29,275 nucleotides of DNA from CAYUYH01 sp964449175. GTDB taxonomy: Bacteria > Planctomycetota > Phycisphaerae > SM23-33. Numbering within the stretch: position 1 is the stretch's first letter; each line of letters starts with the position of its first letter. A program made the position numbers and the translations under genes. Location: contig CAYUYH010000004.1 of the NCBI GenBank assembly GCA_964449175.1, forward strand, positions 1 through 29,275, read 5' to 3'. Below, one piece after another: positions 14,624-23,004 of this stretch. The notes beneath the pieces were generated by a model that saw only the letters and a list, made by a program, of their open reading frames with translations, ran no database searches and was not told the origin of the DNA.

Positions 14624-15817
14624 CTAGAAGAGGGAAGGTTGCGCCCTCATCCGCCGGAGCGTCTGGGCCATTGGAGTGAGATAGTGTTTCGCAATCCATT
14701 CGACTGCTGGGACACAGACGGCGTCCCCGAAGCCAAACAAGGCCCTATTCAGGGGGACGTCGATGACGTACTCATCCGGAACCCCCTGAAGCCGAGCACA
14801 CTCTCGAGCAGTGAGGAGTCTGACTTGATACCTCCCCCTACCCGCCTTCAGGAGAATCTGTCGCCCGCTCCCCCCTCGGGGCGTCCGTAGGCAGCCGGCT
14901 ATGCCATCGGTCCTAAGCTCGGCCATGCTTCTCCCGTTCCGGACCCTCCGAAAGGCTGTGGCGTAGGTGAAGAACCTCCCGCCAATCATCAACTTGGCGC
15001 GGACCTCGTGACTGCGGCTCAGTTGGCTCATGAAGTAGTCCGCACGCTGCTTGTTCCACCAGTGCGGGTCGTCGTCTGGAAGATCTTCGATGATCTCGTG
15101 CAAACGCATCTTTGGCCTTGGCAGTGAGGGCAAGCGTCTAATGTCCCAAGATATGTCCCTGCGCTCGTTGATGAACTGTGCGAGAGCCTCTGGGCGCGCA
15201 CGAGAGGCCGTGGCCAACGCTCGGCCTTCCAACCCTGGGGCGAGCTTGCCCACGACGAACAGGCGAGGTCGGCTCTGGGGGACCCAGTGCCAGGCATTCA
15301 AGATGAAAGCGTCCACTGCATATCCGAGCCGGTTCAGCGCGGTAAGAGCTTCCGCGAAGTCATGCCCATCGTTCCGCATGAAGAACCCGACAACGTTCTC
15401 TATTAGCAGCAACGGCGGTCGGCGTTCGCCAATGTCGCTAATGATCTTCACCAGGCCCCAGAATGCCGAGGACTCCTTCCCGTTCAAGCCTTCCCATCGG
15501 CCTGCGATGGAAAGGTCGTTACATGGAAATGACGCGGTGAACATGTCGCAGGTCGGCACATCCTCCGCCCTCAGCGCATGAATGTCCCCAACGGTCAGAT
15601 GATCGTCGCTGGGCCAGTTGGCGCGGTACATTGCAGCCTTGTTGGGGTCGATATCGTTGGCGAAAACGACATCCCACCCCTGACGCTCCAACGCAAGCCG
15701 CACCAACCCGATCCCGGCGAAGAACTCAGCGGCTCTCAAAGGACGACGCGCCACGCCGCGCGGGCGCTTGCTCTTCCTTCTCGCCATGCTACGGGTCGGA
15801 GTCCCACTCACGTCCAT
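14624..15817 (-). CDS. DNA (cytosine-5-)-methyltransferase
   Basis: 397 residues. It transfers methyl from SAM to C5 of cytosine within a specific sequence that cannot be read from the protein. The ordered C5-MTase motifs are present: I, FAGIGL (33-38); IV, FPCN with nucleophile Cys99; VI, ENV (140-142); VIII, QSRPRLF; a ~120-residue variable region containing the target-recognition domain; then IX/X, RECARLQGVPDEY and FGDAVCVPAVEWI. The frame opens further upstream to 15850, but GGGAGG lies four bases before the ATG at 15817, deciding the start. It is first gene of the operon MTase-endonuclease-vsr. Base composition is visibly less GC-rich than neighbouring genes, suggesting transfer. Confidence 0.93.
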   Translation of the reverse strand: MDVSGTPTRSMARRKSKRPRGVARRPLRAAEFFAGIGLVRLALERQGWDVVFANDIDPNKAAMYRANWPSDDHLTVGDIHALRAEDVPTCDMFTASFPCNDLSIAGRWEGLNGKESSAFWGLVKIISDIGERRPPLLLIENVVGFFMRNDGHDFAEALTALNRLGYAVDAFILNAWHWVPQSRPRLFVVGKLAPGLEGRALATASRARPEALAQFINERRDISWDIRRLPSLPRPKMRLHEIIEDLPDDDPHWWNKQRADYFMSQLSRSHEVRAKLMIGGRFFTYATAFRRVRNGRSMAELRTDGIAGCLRTPRGGSGRQILLKAGRGRYQVRLLTARECARLQGVPDEYVIDVPLNRALFGFGDAVCVPAVEWIAKHYLTPMAQTLRRMRAQPSLF

Positions 15818-15849
15818 GCTGCCTCCCAGGCTCCGCATTCTACCCAGCA

Positions 15850-15878
15850 ATCCTACGACGAATACCCTTGGGATTCAA
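15850..15878 (-). promoter_or_regulatory. Promoter of the R-M operon
   Basis: Read on the minus strand: TTGAAT (15878-15873), 17-bp spacer, TAGGAT (15855-15850). Predicted start near 15843, giving a leader of about 26 nt before the MTase ATG with its GGGAGG. The promoter lies inside the repeat-bounded island, so the module carries its own expression signal. Confidence 0.55.
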
Positions 15879-15922
15879 GCTGCAGTTCGCTTGGGGCCAT
15901 GGGTGGCCCCGGCCCCCGATGT

Positions 15923-15953
15923 TCCCTGGCTACTGAGCCCTGGCTACTGACTA
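15923..15953 (-). repeat. Right boundary repeat of the R-M island
   Basis: Two tandem copies of the inverted word: CCCTGGCTACTGA (15924-15936) and CCCTGGCTACTGACTA (15938-15953). The second is the exact reverse complement of 13196-13211. It ends 12 bases before the folE stop codon, so both boundary repeats sit 12 bases beyond the neighbouring stop codons. Confidence 0.8.
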
Positions 15954-15965
15954 TGGGTTCCTGTC

Positions 15966-16559
15966 TCACATCACGAGGCTTCTGCCCCCGGTGAGCAGGT
16001 TGATGGCCTCGGTGCGCGTGGCGAGGTTGCTCTTGAACAGTCCGCGCATGGCGGAGGTGACCATGACCGAGCCGGGCTTGCGGACGCCGCGGATGGTCAT
16101 GCAGGTGTGCGTGGCCTCGATGATCACGCCGGCGCCCTTGGCGTCCAGCTTGTCCATGATCAGGTCGGCGATCTGCTTGGTCAGGCGCTCCTGCACCTGG
16201 GGGCGGCGCGCGCAGGTCTCGACGACCCTGGCCAGCTTGCTCAGCCCGACGACCTTGCCCTTGGGCAGATAGGCCACGTGGGCCAAGCCCACGAACGGCA
16301 GCAGGTGATGCTCGCACATCGAGTGGAAGCGGATGTCGCGCAGGATCACCATCTCGTCGTAACGCTCGGAGAAGCCGACCTTCAGGTGCCTGCCCGGATC
16401 GTCGAACATCCCGCTGAACAGCTCGGCGTACATGTCCGCCACGCGTCGGGGCGTTCCGCGCAGCCCCTCGCGGGCGGGATCCTCGCCGATCGCCCGGAGG
16501 ATCTTCTCGACGGCCTGTTCGACGGCCTGCGTGTCCACCTTGCTTGTCTCGGATGTCAT
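15966..16559 (-). CDS. folE: GTP cyclohydrolase I FolE
   Basis: 197 residues. It converts GTP to 7,8-dihydroneopterin triphosphate, first step of both folate and queuosine synthesis. The zinc site is intact: Cys82 and His84-His85 in SMCEHHLLPF and Cys153 in THTCMTIRG. Further family motifs are GLRGTPRRVA, VGLSKLARVVE and RPQVQERLT. GGAGGTG just upstream of ATG 16559 fixes the start, although the frame is open to 16610. It follows queG on the same strand after 47 bp, so it is probably one operon with a queuosine gene and may serve that pathway. The R-M island lies directly downstream. Confidence 0.95.
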   Translation of the reverse strand: MTSETSKVDTQAVEQAVEKILRAIGEDPAREGLRGTPRRVADMYAELFSGMFDDPGRHLKVGFSERYDEMVILRDIRFHSMCEHHLLPFVGLAHVAYLPKGKVVGLSKLARVVETCARRPQVQERLTKQIADLIMDKLDAKGAGVIIEATHTCMTIRGVRKPGSVMVTSAMRGLFKSNLATRTEAINLLTGGRSLVM

Positions 16560-16606
16560 GGTTTCACCTCCGGCGGGCATCTTATACGCCGCAGCCGCCG
16601 GCTGGG

Positions 16607-17638
16607 TCAAAGGACTTCGCCGCCGCCCGGCTCAAGTCTGCCTATCGCCCAGCGGACCAGCTCGCCGTGGGCGGGATGGCGGGCCGCCGCTTCTTCCAGC
16701 GGGGCCAGCAGTGACGGGTCGCCGCTGTTGCCGGCGGCGATGACTGCGTTGCGGATGAGCTGCTCGTAGCCCGCCCGCCTGACGGCTGACCCGGCCGTCG
16801 CCGCGTCCCAGTCGCCCTCGGACCAGGCGAGCATCTGCCCCAGCCCAGCCGACGCCGGCGGCAGGGGAGTGGTCAGCTCGGGGTCTCCCGCAGGTACGTC
16901 TTGATTGTGTGGGCAGACGACCTGGCAAGCGTCGCAGCCGAAGACGCGCCGCCCCATCTTCGCACGAAGCGCGGGGTCGATCTCGCCGGCGTGCTCGATC
17001 GTGAGGTAGCTGACGCACTTGCGTGCGTCGAGAAGCCCCGACCCGTCGATTGCGCCGGTCGGGCAGGCGGCCACGCACGCACGGCAATCGCCGCACTCAC
17101 CTGGCACGGGCGCGTCGGGGGTCAGCGGCAGGTTGCAGACGATCTCGCACAGCAGGCAGTAGCTGCCCGCGCCGGCGGCGAACAGGCAGCCGTTGCGTCC
17201 GATCCAGCCGACCCCGGCGGCGGCGGCCAGGGTTCGCTCCATCACGGGCGCCGAGTCCACGAAGCACCTGCCGACGAAGCTCGGCTCGATCGCGCGGATC
17301 GCGTCCATCAAGCCGATGCAGCGGCGCTTGAGGACCTTGTGGTAGTCCCGGCCGCGGGCGTAGCGGGCGACCAGGCCTTCCTCGCCGGCGTCGTCACCGA
17401 CGGCGTAGCTGGCAGCCAGGCATATCACGGTCCGCGCGCCGCGCACCAGCACGTCAGGCCGGAGGCGCTTGGCGAGGTTGCGCCGCATGTAGGCCATCTG
17501 CGCGTCGTAGCCCTTGGCCAGCCAGTCGTGCAGCGCCTCGGCATGCGGGGCCGGCCCGGCCGCCGCGATGCCCACGGACAAGAAGCCCTCCGCGCGGGCG
17601 AGCCCTTTGACCTGCTCTGTCAGCTCGACGGAAGTCAT
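16607..17638 (-). CDS. queG: Epoxyqueuosine reductase QueG
   Basis: 343 residues. QueG is a cobalamin- and 4Fe-4S-dependent enzyme that reduces epoxyqueuosine to queuosine in the wobble position of GUN tRNAs. The N-terminal cobalamin-binding part runs to about residue 180 (RRNLAKRLRPDVLVRGARTVI, YARGRDYHKVLKRR, VDSAPVMERTLAAAAGVGWIG). Two ferredoxin-like clusters follow: CGDCRACVAACPTGAI and CDACQVVCPHN. A shortened HEAT-like tail ends the protein. Start ATG 17638 lies 11 bp after the glycosidase stop and has no Shine-Dalgarno. It is upstream of folE, the entry enzyme of the same pathway. Confidence 0.94.
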   Translation of the reverse strand: MTSVELTEQVKGLARAEGFLSVGIAAAGPAPHAEALHDWLAKGYDAQMAYMRRNLAKRLRPDVLVRGARTVICLAASYAVGDDAGEEGLVARYARGRDYHKVLKRRCIGLMDAIRAIEPSFVGRCFVDSAPVMERTLAAAAGVGWIGRNGCLFAAGAGSYCLLCEIVCNLPLTPDAPVPGECGDCRACVAACPTGAIDGSGLLDARKCVSYLTIEHAGEIDPALRAKMGRRVFGCDACQVVCPHNQDVPAGDPELTTPLPPASAGLGQMLAWSEGDWDAATAGSAVRRAGYEQLIRNAVIAAGNSGDPSLLAPLEEAAARHPAHGELVRWAIGRLEPGGGEVL

Positions 17639-17648
17639 GGCCGCGAGT

Positions 17649-18683
17649 CTACCGCATGGGCTTGGACGTGGCGACGGCGATGGTTCGGCCCTGGTCGCCG
17701 ACGGCGCAGTAGAAGTGGTAGGCTGCGCCGGCCCACTTCACCAGCCAGGGCTTGTGGGCGAACGTCTCGTCCCACGGCTCGGACGGCGCGATGAGATGCT
17801 CGCCCTCCCACTTCGTCCAGTTCACCAAATCGTCCGAGCAGGCGAAGGTGTCGAACGCCTTTGGCACAGAAGGCTTCCAGAACGCCCCAAAGTAGAACAT
17901 CACCCACACGTCGCCCATGCGGACGATCTGCGGGTCGCCTGAGATTCCCTTGAAGCCGCCCCGGCCGCTCGTCGCCTCAGACGACTCGCTGGGAGCCGTG
18001 TGCGAGTTGTCGATCACCGGCCCGTCGCCGAACCGCGACCAGTGGACCATGTCGTCGGAGACGGCCATGCCTATCCGCTCCGTGCCGGAGGTCTCCTTGC
18101 CGTTGTAGAACATCACGAACTCATGGCCGAGCGTGCGGGCGGCGTCGCGAAAGATGTTGCTCTTGTAGAGCGTTCGCTGCTCGAAGGTGCGGGCGTCCGG
18201 CTGGTCGGGACTGAGGATCGGGTTGTCGGCTAGGCGGTTCCACTCGGTCGCCTGGTCGGGCGCGGTCGTCCAGGCCAGGCCCATGGACAGCGGGTCCGGC
18301 TCGTAGCCTTTCTTGGCGCCGCCGATGTAGCTCAGCCAGTACTTGCCGTCGAAGGCGCCCAGCTCGCAGGAGCCGCCCCAGGTGGTGTCCTGCAGGGCAA
18401 TCCCGCCGTCGGCCTGCCAGGCGTCCCAGCCGAGCTTGGAGAACGCCAGTATCTTGCCGAGCTTCGTCCAGGCCAGCAGGTCGTCGCTGACGGCGAGGTA
18501 TGTCTCGTAGCCGGTCTTGAGCTCGTCGGTAGCGACGTACATCATGTACCACCTGCCGCCGTGGCGGAACACGCTGGGGCAGTCCACGGACTCGCCGCTG
18601 TCGCCCTTGACGATGATCCCGTATTTGTGCGGCGTGCGGGCGGCCTGGTAGACGCTCTCCATCACTTCGCGGGCCACTGCCAT
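17649..18683 (-). CDS. Five-bladed beta-propeller glycosidase (GH43/GH130-like)
   Basis: 344 residues without a signal peptide. Repeated blades are recognisable by their edge motifs: DCPSVFRHGGRWYMMYVA, TYLAVSDDLLAWTKLG, FDGKYWLSYIGG, GMAVSDDMVHWSRFG, GDPQIVRMGDVWVMFYFG and TFACSDDLVNWTKW. The D-P-x(V/I)-x(R/H)-G-x-W/Y-Y-M-x-Y pattern is that of the furanosidase superfamily (GH32/43/62/117/130). Acidic residues in SVDCPSVF and GDPQI are candidate catalytic or stabilising residues. Precise family and substrate are unclear; the protein is presumably cytoplasmic. AAGGAG precedes the ATG. queG follows after 11 bp, but the functions are unrelated. Confidence 0.8.
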   Translation of the reverse strand: MAVAREVMESVYQAARTPHKYGIIVKGDSGESVDCPSVFRHGGRWYMMYVATDELKTGYETYLAVSDDLLAWTKLGKILAFSKLGWDAWQADGGIALQDTTWGGSCELGAFDGKYWLSYIGGAKKGYEPDPLSMGLAWTTAPDQATEWNRLADNPILSPDQPDARTFEQRTLYKSNIFRDAARTLGHEFVMFYNGKETSGTERIGMAVSDDMVHWSRFGDGPVIDNSHTAPSESSEATSGRGGFKGISGDPQIVRMGDVWVMFYFGAFWKPSVPKAFDTFACSDDLVNWTKWEGEHLIAPSEPWDETFAHKPWLVKWAGAAYHFYCAVGDQGRTIAVATSKPMR

Positions 18684-18793
18684 GTCGCGCTCCTTTGTGG
18701 GGGTTGCCGCGTGTCGCGGTACACGGTTATACGGCCTTCGCCGCCGCCGTCAACACGCCGACAGCCAATCCCGCGGTTCCCCGCACATCCATT

Positions 18794-18867
18794 GGCGCGG
18801 CGGGGCTCCTGCCCCGACGCGCCGAAGCGCATGGTCAAGAAGGTGGCGAGGCGGGAGCCCCGCCACC
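18794..18867. repeat. Pair of GC-rich palindromic elements
   Basis: First hairpin: GGCGCG-G-CGGGG (18794-18805) with CCCCG-A-CGCGCC (18812-18823), 11 pairs and one mismatch. Second: GGTGGCG (18842-18848) with CGCCACC (18861-18867). The core words GGGGCTCCTGCCCC and GGCGGGAGCC echo the elements near 6240 and 6300, suggesting a dispersed family. Confidence 0.6.
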
Positions 18868-18918
18868 CGCGAGCGGCAGCCCCGCCGCGCAGATGCCCGA
18901 AGATGTCGATTGATCGCC

Positions 18919-18947
18919 TTGACAGGCCGCGTGCGAGCCGGTAGATT
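18919..18947 (+). promoter_or_regulatory. Strong promoter of the tRNA-Gln/glmU operon with flanking inverted repeat
   Basis: Perfect TTGACA (18919-18924), 17-bp spacer, TAGATT (18942-18947). Predicted start near 18954. AGCCGG (18936-18941) and CCGGCT (18951-18956) form an inverted repeat exactly bracketing the -10, which could be an operator. It is the best-matching promoter in the window. Confidence 0.7.
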
Positions 18948-19073
18948 CACCCGGCTTTGTGAACAGGCGTCTTCCGTCCTCACGGAGCGTCCCCGCTGTG
19001 GCGGGGAATGGGCGGGCGAGGTTGCGGCCGGCCGCTCAGACTCCAGGATGGGTCCTCCGCCGCTACATTTAGC

Positions 19074-19112
19074 AGGCGCCGGCTGTACCAGACGCCCGAT
19101 AGGCCGGCGCCT
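19074..19112 (+). other. Perfect 10-bp hairpin just upstream of tRNA-Gln
   Basis: AGGCGCCGGC (19074-19083) and GCCGGCGCCT (19103-19112) pair completely around a 19-base loop, seven bases before the tRNA 5' end. There is no T-tract. It may be a processing or antitermination element; the role is unknown. Confidence 0.55.
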
Positions 19113-19119
19113 ATACCAC

Positions 19120-19191
19120 TACCCGGTGGTGTAATTGGAAACACAGAAGGTTTTGGTCCTTCCGTTCCAGGTTCGAGTCCTGGCCGGGTAG
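19120..19191 (+). tRNA. tRNA-Gln (anticodon UUG)
   Basis: A 72-nt cloverleaf. The acceptor TACCCGG (19120-19126) pairs with CCGGGTA (19184-19190), including the U1-A72 pair typical of bacterial glutamine tRNAs. Anticodon stem GAAGG/CCTTC with loop TTTTGGT, anticodon TTG. T-arm CCAGG TTCGAGT CCTGG. Discriminator G. CCA is not encoded. It lies 83 bp before the glmU-like gene and is probably co-transcribed with it. A tRNA-Gln near prs-rplY-pth is a known arrangement in other phyla. Confidence 0.97.
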
Positions 19192-19274
19192 GAATAATCG
19201 CCTGACGAGTCCGTGTGGATCGCGCGAGAGGTCGCGGTGTCCGTGCGGGCTGCGAGATGTCTTGAGGTACTCGA

Positions 19275-20050
19275 TTGGCCAGCGGCAACGACAACGGCAG
19301 CCTGGCGGCGGTGGTCCTTGCCGCCGGCATGGGCACGCGGATGAAGTCCGACCTGCCGAAGGTCCTGCACGCCGTGTGCGGCCGGCCCATGCTTGCCTAC
19401 GTGCTCGACGCATGCGCCGAAGTCGGCTGCGACGAGATGGTCGTCGTCATAGGCCACCAGGCCGAGAAAGTGCGTGAGACGTTCGCCGACTCGCCGTACC
19501 CGCTGACGTGGGTCGAGCAGATGCCGCAGCTCGGCACGGGCCATGCCGTGATGGTCTGCCGGGATCATCTGCGGCGGCTTACGGGTGAGGTGCTGGTGCT
19601 TGCCGGCGACGGCCCTCTGATTCGCGGCGAGACGCTCGGCAAGCTGCTGGCCACGCACCGCGAGAGCGGCGCCGCCTGCACGCTGGCCACCAGCATCCTG
19701 CCCGAGCCGGGCAGGTACGGACGCGTCGTCCGCGACGACGCCGGCGACCTTGTTGCCATCGTCGAGTTCCTCGACGCCGACGAGCAGCAGAAGCGGATCA
19801 AGGAAGTGAACGTCTCGGTCTATTGCTTCGAGGCCGCGGCGCTGAATTCCGTGATAGGCCGCCTGACAAACGACAACGCCAAGGGCGAGTACTACCTCAC
19901 CGACGCGCTGTCGCTGCTGCGGGCCGACGGCAGGAAGCTTGCCGCGGTCGCAGCCGTGCCGAGCGAAGAAGTGCTGAGCATCAATACAGTCGAGCAGCTT
20001 GCGGAGGTCGAGGCCATCCTGGCCCGCCGCCGACAGATAGGAGACCCGCG

Positions 20051-20057
<7 letters not shown>
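19275..20057 (+). CDS. GlmU-like nucleotidyltransferase (uridylyltransferase domain only)
   Basis: 260 residues. The Rossmann-type NTP-transferase domain of GlmU: LAAGMGTRMKSDLPKVLH (res. ~15-32, nucleotide loop and lysine), QLGTGHAVM, GDGPLI (metal/sugar site), EPGRYGRVVRD, EVNVSVYCF and NDNAKGEYYLTD. The closest function is UDP-GlcNAc pyrophosphorylase. The ~190-residue left-handed beta-helix acetyltransferase domain of bifunctional GlmU is absent: the frame ends naturally and prs overlaps it by seven bases. A separate acetyltransferase would be needed. Start is TTG, supported by GAGGT six bases upstream. First protein gene of the operon after tRNA-Gln. Confidence 0.88.
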
Positions 20058-21013
<956 letters not shown>

Positions 21014-21038
21014 GCATCGCGGCCCGGGAGATGATCTC

Positions 21039-21686
21039 ATGGCAGTTGTGAAGGCGAGTAAGCGAGATGCGATCGGCACTCGCAAGGTGAAGGCCCTCCG
21101 CAAGGGCGGGCAGATCCCCGGCATCGTCTACGGGCACGGCCTGGAGACGGTCGCGATCACGGTGGACCGGCACGACGTGGAGGCGGCCCTGGCGCACGGA
21201 GAGAGGCTGTTGGAGTTGAAACTGGACCGCAAGTCCCAAAACGTCCTCATCAAGGACGTACAATACGACCCGCTGGGCCAGGTGATCCTGCACGTCGACC
21301 TCACCCGCGTGGACCTAGACGAGGCCGTCGAGGTGACGGTGCCCATCGTGCTGCGAGGCACGCCGGTGGGCCTGTCGGAGGGCGGAGTGCTTCAGCAGAT
21401 CAACAGCGAAGTGACCATCAAGTGCGCCGTCCGGTTGATACCCGAGGACATTCGCGTCCAGGTGGGAGAGATGAAGCTGGACGACGTGCTTCACATGAGG
21501 GACCTGGCGCTGCCCGAGGGCGCCAAGCTGCTCGACGAGCCGGAGGCAGTCGTGGCCACGGTCGCCCAGGTGGAAGAGGAAGAAGTCGCCGCCGCGCCGG
21601 AAGAGGCCGAGGAAGCCGAGCCCGAGGTCATCGGCGAGAAGAAGGAGCCGGAAGAGGGCGCCGAGCCGGCCAAGGCCGCCGAGTAG
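21039..21686 (+). CDS. rplY: 50S ribosomal protein L25 (CTC/TL5 long form)
   Basis: 215 residues. Residues 1-~92 are the L25 domain that binds 5S rRNA (KASKRDAIGTRKVKALRKGG, GIVYGHGLETV). Residues ~95-182 form the second beta domain of the CTC/TL5 form (VEVTVPIVLRGTPVGLSEGGVLQQ, LDDVLHMRDLALPEG). From about residue 185 the chain is a Glu/Ala/Pro tail (EEAEEAEPEVIGEKKEPEEG), predicted disordered and strongly acidic. GGGAG precedes the ATG. It is followed by pth after 27 bp, the classical rplY-pth pairing. Confidence 0.95.
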   Translation: MAVVKASKRDAIGTRKVKALRKGGQIPGIVYGHGLETVAITVDRHDVEAALAHGERLLELKLDRKSQNVLIKDVQYDPLGQVILHVDLTRVDLDEAVEVTVPIVLRGTPVGLSEGGVLQQINSEVTIKCAVRLIPEDIRVQVGEMKLDDVLHMRDLALPEGAKLLDEPEAVVATVAQVEEEEVAAAPEEAEEAEPEVIGEKKEPEEGAEPAKAAE

Positions 21687-21713
21687 GCGTTGCGGCGGGC
21701 AGTCGGCTGAGGT

Positions 21714-22337
21714 TTGGAATGGACCGTGCAGCAGGAGAGCAACAGCGAGAAGGTCAGGTTCGTCGTCGGCCTGGGCAACCCCGGGCGGCGATACGGCCGC
21801 ACGAGGCACAACGTGGGTTTCGCGGTGGCGGACGCCCTGGCGAGCCGCTGGGGCGCGAGCGAGGGCCGACGTGCCTTCGAAGGTCGGCTGGTCGACGCGC
21901 GGCCGACACTGGCCGGCCGGCAGCGGCGAGTGATGCTGTTCCAACCGCATACGTTCATGAACCTGTCCGGCTCAGCAGTCGGGCAACTGGCGAGCTTCTA
22001 CAAGGCCGACCGCGGCGACGTGCTGGTCGTGCTGGACGACCTGGCCTTGCCGCTCGGGCAGTTGCGTGTTCGCGGCGGCGGCTCCAGCGGCGGCCACAAG
22101 GGCCTGGCGGATGTGTTGGGAGCCTTGGGCGGCGAGGAGGTGCCGCGGCTGAGGATCGGCATCGGCTCTCCGCCGGCCGGCGTGGATGCGACGGATTTCG
22201 TGCTGAAGACCTTCAATGCCTGCGAGCAGCAGACAGCCGACGATGCCGTCGCGCGGGCGGCGCAGGCCGTCGAGGATTGGATAGTCAACGGTTTGACATA
22301 CGTGATGGACACCTACAACAGAAGGACGGAAAGCTAG
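21714..22337 (+). CDS. pth: Peptidyl-tRNA hydrolase
   Basis: 207 residues from the TTG at 21714. It cleaves peptidyl-tRNA released from stalled ribosomes. Motifs: VVGLGNPGRRYGRTRHNVGF with the catalytic His in RHNVGF, PHTFMNLSG, LDDLALPLG (catalytic-site Asp) and GGGSSGGHKGL. The start is uncertain. TTG 21714 has GAGG only two bases upstream, and GTG 21726 (four codons later) has no better signal; the conserved part begins about 16 residues in. Gene order L25-Pth is conserved widely. rpsF follows after 46 bp. Confidence 0.94.
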   Translation: MEWTVQQESNSEKVRFVVGLGNPGRRYGRTRHNVGFAVADALASRWGASEGRRAFEGRLVDARPTLAGRQRRVMLFQPHTFMNLSGSAVGQLASFYKADRGDVLVVLDDLALPLGQLRVRGGGSSGGHKGLADVLGALGGEEVPRLRIGIGSPPAGVDATDFVLKTFNACEQQTADDAVARAAQAVEDWIVNGLTYVMDTYNRRTES

Positions 22338-22383
22338 CGCCGGCTGAGAGGGCCTGAGTGCGGCTTCGGAACAGGACTCGAAA

Positions 22384-22974
22384 ATGAGCCAAGAAACCAA
22401 GAGGTACGAGGGCATGTTCGTGCTGCCGGCGGGTGAGACGGATTTCGAGGCCGCCTCCGCGCCGGTTCGCGAGGTTCTGTCGAGATACCAGGCGGAGGTA
22501 TTGATGCTGAAGGCCTGGGACGATCGCAGGCTGGCCTATGACATCCGCGGGCACAAGAGGGGGCTGTACGCGCTGAGCTTCTTCAGCGCCGACCCCTCGC
22601 GCATCCGCGAGATAGAGCACGACTGCCAGCTCGATGAGCGGATACTGCGCGTGCTGATCCTTCGTCGCGATCGCCTGACGGACGAGGAGATCGAGACGGA
22701 GCGGGCGTCGACGGCGAAGCCCGCCGGCCCGCGCGACTCGCACTTCGACGGCGAGCGCCGCAGAGGGCGCTACCGCCGGGACGAGGAGCGCGGCGCCGAG
22801 GCCTCCCCCAGCGAAACGCCGGCCCCTGCCGGCGCGGCGACGACTGCCCCTGAGGCCGAGCCGGCCGGCGAGGAGCAGAGCGACTCCGCTCCTGAACAGG
22901 CGGCGACGGGCCAAGACGACTCCACCAAGGAACACGACAGCCAGGACGGCCAGGACGCGGCCAAGACCGAGTAA
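22384..22974 (+). CDS. rpsF: 30S ribosomal protein S6 with long disordered tail
   Basis: 196 residues, twice the usual ~95-110. Residues ~6-98 are a normal S6 domain (RYEGMFVLPAG, KAWDDRRLAYDIRGHKRGLYAL, ERILRVLILRR). From about residue 105 the chain becomes a basic RGRYRR patch and then an acidic, Ala/Pro/Glu/Ser-rich tail (EAEPAGEEQSDSAPEQ) that is probably disordered. The reading frame is uninterrupted and the next gene has its own Shine-Dalgarno, so the tail is not an artefact. The order rpsF-ssb-rpsR-rplI-dnaB is the classical S6 operon. Confidence 0.94.
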   Translation: MSQETKRYEGMFVLPAGETDFEAASAPVREVLSRYQAEVLMLKAWDDRRLAYDIRGHKRGLYALSFFSADPSRIREIEHDCQLDERILRVLILRRDRLTDEEIETERASTAKPAGPRDSHFDGERRRGRYRRDEERGAEASPSETPAPAGAATTAPEAEPAGEEQSDSAPEQAATGQDDSTKEHDSQDGQDAAKTE

Positions 22975-23004
22975 CCGCCGCTTGGCGGCAAAGGGAGCGA
23001 AGAC

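Larger units (their letters stand above)
18684..19119. other. Intergenic region: palindromes, promoter and structured leader of tRNA-Gln
   Basis: 436 bp with no convincing ORF. The left part carries two GC-rich palindromes (18794-18823, 18842-18867). The right part carries a strong promoter (18919-18947) and then about 166 bases with four hairpins: TCCGT/ACGGA (18973-18986), CCCCGC/GCGGGG (18991-19006), the palindrome GCGGCCGGCCGC (19024-19035) and AGGCGCCGGC/GCCGGCGCCT (19074-19112). Confidence 0.6.

Noticed and set aside
18954..19119. SRP RNA or 6S RNA upstream of tRNA-Gln
   Set aside because: It lacks the conserved SRP GGAAGGAAGCAGC-like loop, and no 6S-type long bulged helix is evident.
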